DNA of 50,013 bases, from the NCBI GenBank assembly GCA_036557885.1, contig DATBGS010000076.1:1-50013 (forward strand). Direction: 5' to 3'. Both the position numbers and the translations under genes were made by a program. The notes below the pieces were generated by a model. The model had not been told where the DNA came from. It worked only from the letters and a program-made list of their open reading frames with translations, and made no database searches. The number at the start of each line of letters is the position of its first letter. The first letter of the stretch is position 1. Origin of the DNA: DATBGS01 sp036557885 (GTDB lineage: Bacteria > Chloroflexota > Ktedonobacteria > Ktedonobacterales > DATBGS01). This document shows, piece after piece, positions 48,402 to 50,013 of the stretch.

Positions 48402-48583
48402 CCACGCTAACACTGTTGTCTTTCCTTCTGATGGTGCTGTGCTGCTTGGATGGCACAGCCGTTGTCTTTCATCGGGAGTATGGAGCGATGGAGCACTCTC
48501 TCCTGGGTATGTCTGTAGGATGACACTGCACAAAGCTGCGAACTTATTTAGGATCATTTTTAAGTAAATCAAGGAGAAGTTGT

Positions 48584-50013
48584 ATGGGGCTATCAGTAAG
48601 ACAAAAGTTCATGGGAAACATGAATAAATTGGGTGCAAGATTGCACGGAACCCCGCGTCGCTTTCCCCGCCGAACCTTTCTGGTTGGTGCTGGAGCCAGC
48701 GTGCTTGTAGCGGTCATAAAATTTTCTCCATTTGGTTTTATTGCTTCCGCCGCTTCCGGGGTTACTCTGAACATTGTGGCGCACGAAGACGATGATCTCC
48801 TTTTCCTCAGCCCCGATTTGCTGCATGCCATTCAATCTGGTCGCACGGTCAGAACGATCTTCATGACTTCCGGCGATGCTGGCAGAGATAGTACCTACTG
48901 GCTGGGCCGTCAAGCTGGCATCAGGGCTGCGTATGCGCAGATGAGCGGGGTCGCAGATTCCTGGACGCAGGCGGATGCTGGGGTTTCCGGGCATCCTATC
49001 TCTGTCTATACCCTTTCTGCTTACCCGGCAGTCTCCGTTGCCTTCTTGCATCTCCCCGATGGGAATATTGATGGGTCGGGTTTCGCCAGCACCAACCATG
49101 AGAGCCTGGAGAATCTGTGGGGTGGGTCGCTCTCCACCATCCATGCGATAGACGGCTCCTCCAGCTACACGAAGCAGACCCTGACAAATACGCTTGCTGC
49201 TTTAATAACCTCTTTCCAGCCGGATCAGGTGAATATCCAGGATTATGTGGGCAATTATGGTGATGGTGACCACAGCGACCACCACTCGGCTGCTTTCTTT
49301 GCTAAATCTGCTGTGCAGCAGTACAAGGGAGCGTATGTCCTTACCGGGTATCAAGACTATAACACCTCTTCGCTTCCGGCAAATGTTGCTGGCGCTGACC
49401 TTTCTGCCAAGCAGAACGCTTTTTATGCCTACGGCCAGGATGATTCGGGAGTCTGCGACAGCACGTCCAGTTGTGCCGGTTCCAATTACGCCATCTGGCT
49501 GCAACGTCAATACATGGTGGGTTCGGGTTCTGGCGGAGGCAATCAGCCTCCAGTGGCTGATGCTGGCACCAATCTTACGGTTGTCCCCGGAGCGACGGTT
49601 CAGTTGGATGGGTCGGGCAGTTCGGACCCCAACGGAGATGCGTTGACCTATCAATGGTCGCAGATTGCGGGTCCAACGGTGACGCTCTCCAGCACGAGTG
49701 CTGCGCAGCCGACCTTTACCGCTCCCGCCAGTCCCACTACCCTGACCTTCCAGTTGATTGTCAATGATGGGCAACAGAACAGCACCCCGGCCAGCGTGAT
49801 CATCACTGTGAGCAACAGTTCTGATCTCGCGTTGTTTGCGACGGTAACCGCGTCGTCGGAGACACCCAGCACCGGGCAGACGGCGAACAAGGCGATAGAT
49901 GGGGTGATTGATGGCTGGCCGGGCGACTATACCAAGGAGTGGGCGACCAATGGTGGGCGAGCAGGAAGCTGGCTCAAGCTCACCTGGACGAGTCCCCAAA
50001 CGGTCAGCATGAT
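48584..50013 (+). CDS. Secreted PIG-L deacetylase with PKD-like and discoidin-like domains (3' end cut by window)
   Basis: At least 476 aa, open to the window edge. RRFPRRTFLVGAGASVLVAV near residues 26-45 looks like a Tat-type signal (RRTFL). The PIG-L domain starts at ~60: AHEDDDLLFL (66-75) is the AHPDDE motif variant, MTSGDAGRDSTYW follows, and DHSDHH (229-234) supplies zinc ligands. A PKD/REJ-like domain runs from ~320 (QPPVADAG, LDGSGSSDPNGDALTYQWSQ) to ~410. ATVTASSET then opens what looks like an F5/8 type C or related sugar-binding domain. Start: AAGGAG 7 nt upstream. Probably N-deacetylates amino sugars outside the cell. Confidence 0.87.
   Translation, partial: MGLSVRQKFMGNMNKLGARLHGTPRRFPRRTFLVGAGASVLVAVIKFSPFGFIASAASGVTLNIVAHEDDDLLFLSPDLLHAIQSGRTVRTIFMTSGDAGRDSTYWLGRQAGIRAAYAQMSGVADSWTQADAGVSGHPISVYTLSAYPAVSVAFLHLPDGNIDGSGFASTNHESLENLWGGSLSTIHAIDGSSSYTKQTLTNTLAALITSFQPDQVNIQDYVGNYGDGDHSDHHSAAFFAKSAVQQYKGAYVLTGYQDYNTSSLPANVAGADLSAKQNAFYAYGQDDSGVCDSTSSCAGSNYAIWLQRQYMVGSGSGGGNQPPVADAGTNLTVVPGATVQLDGSGSSDPNGDALTYQWSQIAGPTVTLSSTSAAQPTFTAPASPTTLTFQLIVNDGQQNSTPASVIITVSNSSDLALFATVTASSETPSTGQTANKAIDGVIDGWPGDYTKEWATNGGRAGSWLKLTWTSPQTVSM

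Overview
The window reads as one contiguous stretch of a fairly GC-rich bacterial chromosome. No IS element, phage, CRISPR array, tRNA or rRNA is visible. The gene mix suggests a soil-type Chloroflexota, probably Ktedonobacteria. It includes an F420-type PPOX enzyme, a MarR-linked DrrAB-like exporter, a UPF0047 protein, a Gram-positive-style split Wzz/BY-kinase-like pair, frequent GTG/TTG starts and ATGA gene overlaps. This assignment is an inference from gene content, not from a marker gene.

1-7.7 kb holds housekeeping and accessory genes: a C-terminal gene fragment, a PPOX enzyme, an FrsA-like hydrolase facing a PadR regulator across two strong inverted repeats, a YjbQ-type protein, a two-dinucleotide-fold oxidoreductase, a MIP18-type Fe-S assembly factor, a Cof-type HAD phosphatase and threonine synthase.

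7.7-16.8 kb (minus strand) is a nearly complete shikimate operon: aroD, tyrA, aroF (DAHP synthase), an AroH-AroH-AroA triple-domain fusion, an AroK-AroB fusion, aroE and aroC. Between tyrA and aroF lies the most interesting signal of the window, an apparent transcription attenuator. A near-consensus promoter in the end of tyrA has a predicted +1 that falls on the A of an ATG. That ATG opens a 34-codon leader peptide with a W-Y-Y-Y-Y-F run. Several mutually exclusive RNA stems and a U-tailed intrinsic terminator follow, and then aroF. It looks like a leaderless, ribosome-sensed control of aromatic amino acid synthesis.

16.9-23.1 kb (minus strand) carries a CcdA/TlpA/DUF2085 thiol-redox membrane module, a DmpA-type P1 peptidase, a UbiG-like methyltransferase, and a MarR regulator with a DrrAB-like ABC exporter. 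23.1-24.06 kb holds a decayed response-regulator remnant broken by a 19-bp tandem duplication. Just after it come four 7-bp boxes phased at 11-bp intervals, the layout expected for an OmpR/PhoB-type regulator.

24.06-50 kb is a large exopolysaccharide/cell-surface glycan locus. It contains a dehydrogenase/acetyltransferase/aminotransferase trio for an acetamido sugar, an OmpR-type response regulator, an initiating sugar transferase, a FemAB-like protein, a glycosidase-like lipoprotein, a hexapeptide acyltransferase, a Wzx flippase with an unusual repeated cytoplasmic tail, an ATP-grasp ligase, a Wzz co-polymerase, a degenerate BY-kinase-like ATPase, a 43-aa membrane miniprotein, a Wzy polymerase and several glycosyltransferases. 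A NodB-like deacetylase and a secreted PIG-L/PKD protein, cut by the window end, close the region. Together these genes could make, polymerise, export and trim a surface polysaccharide by a Wzx/Wzy route.
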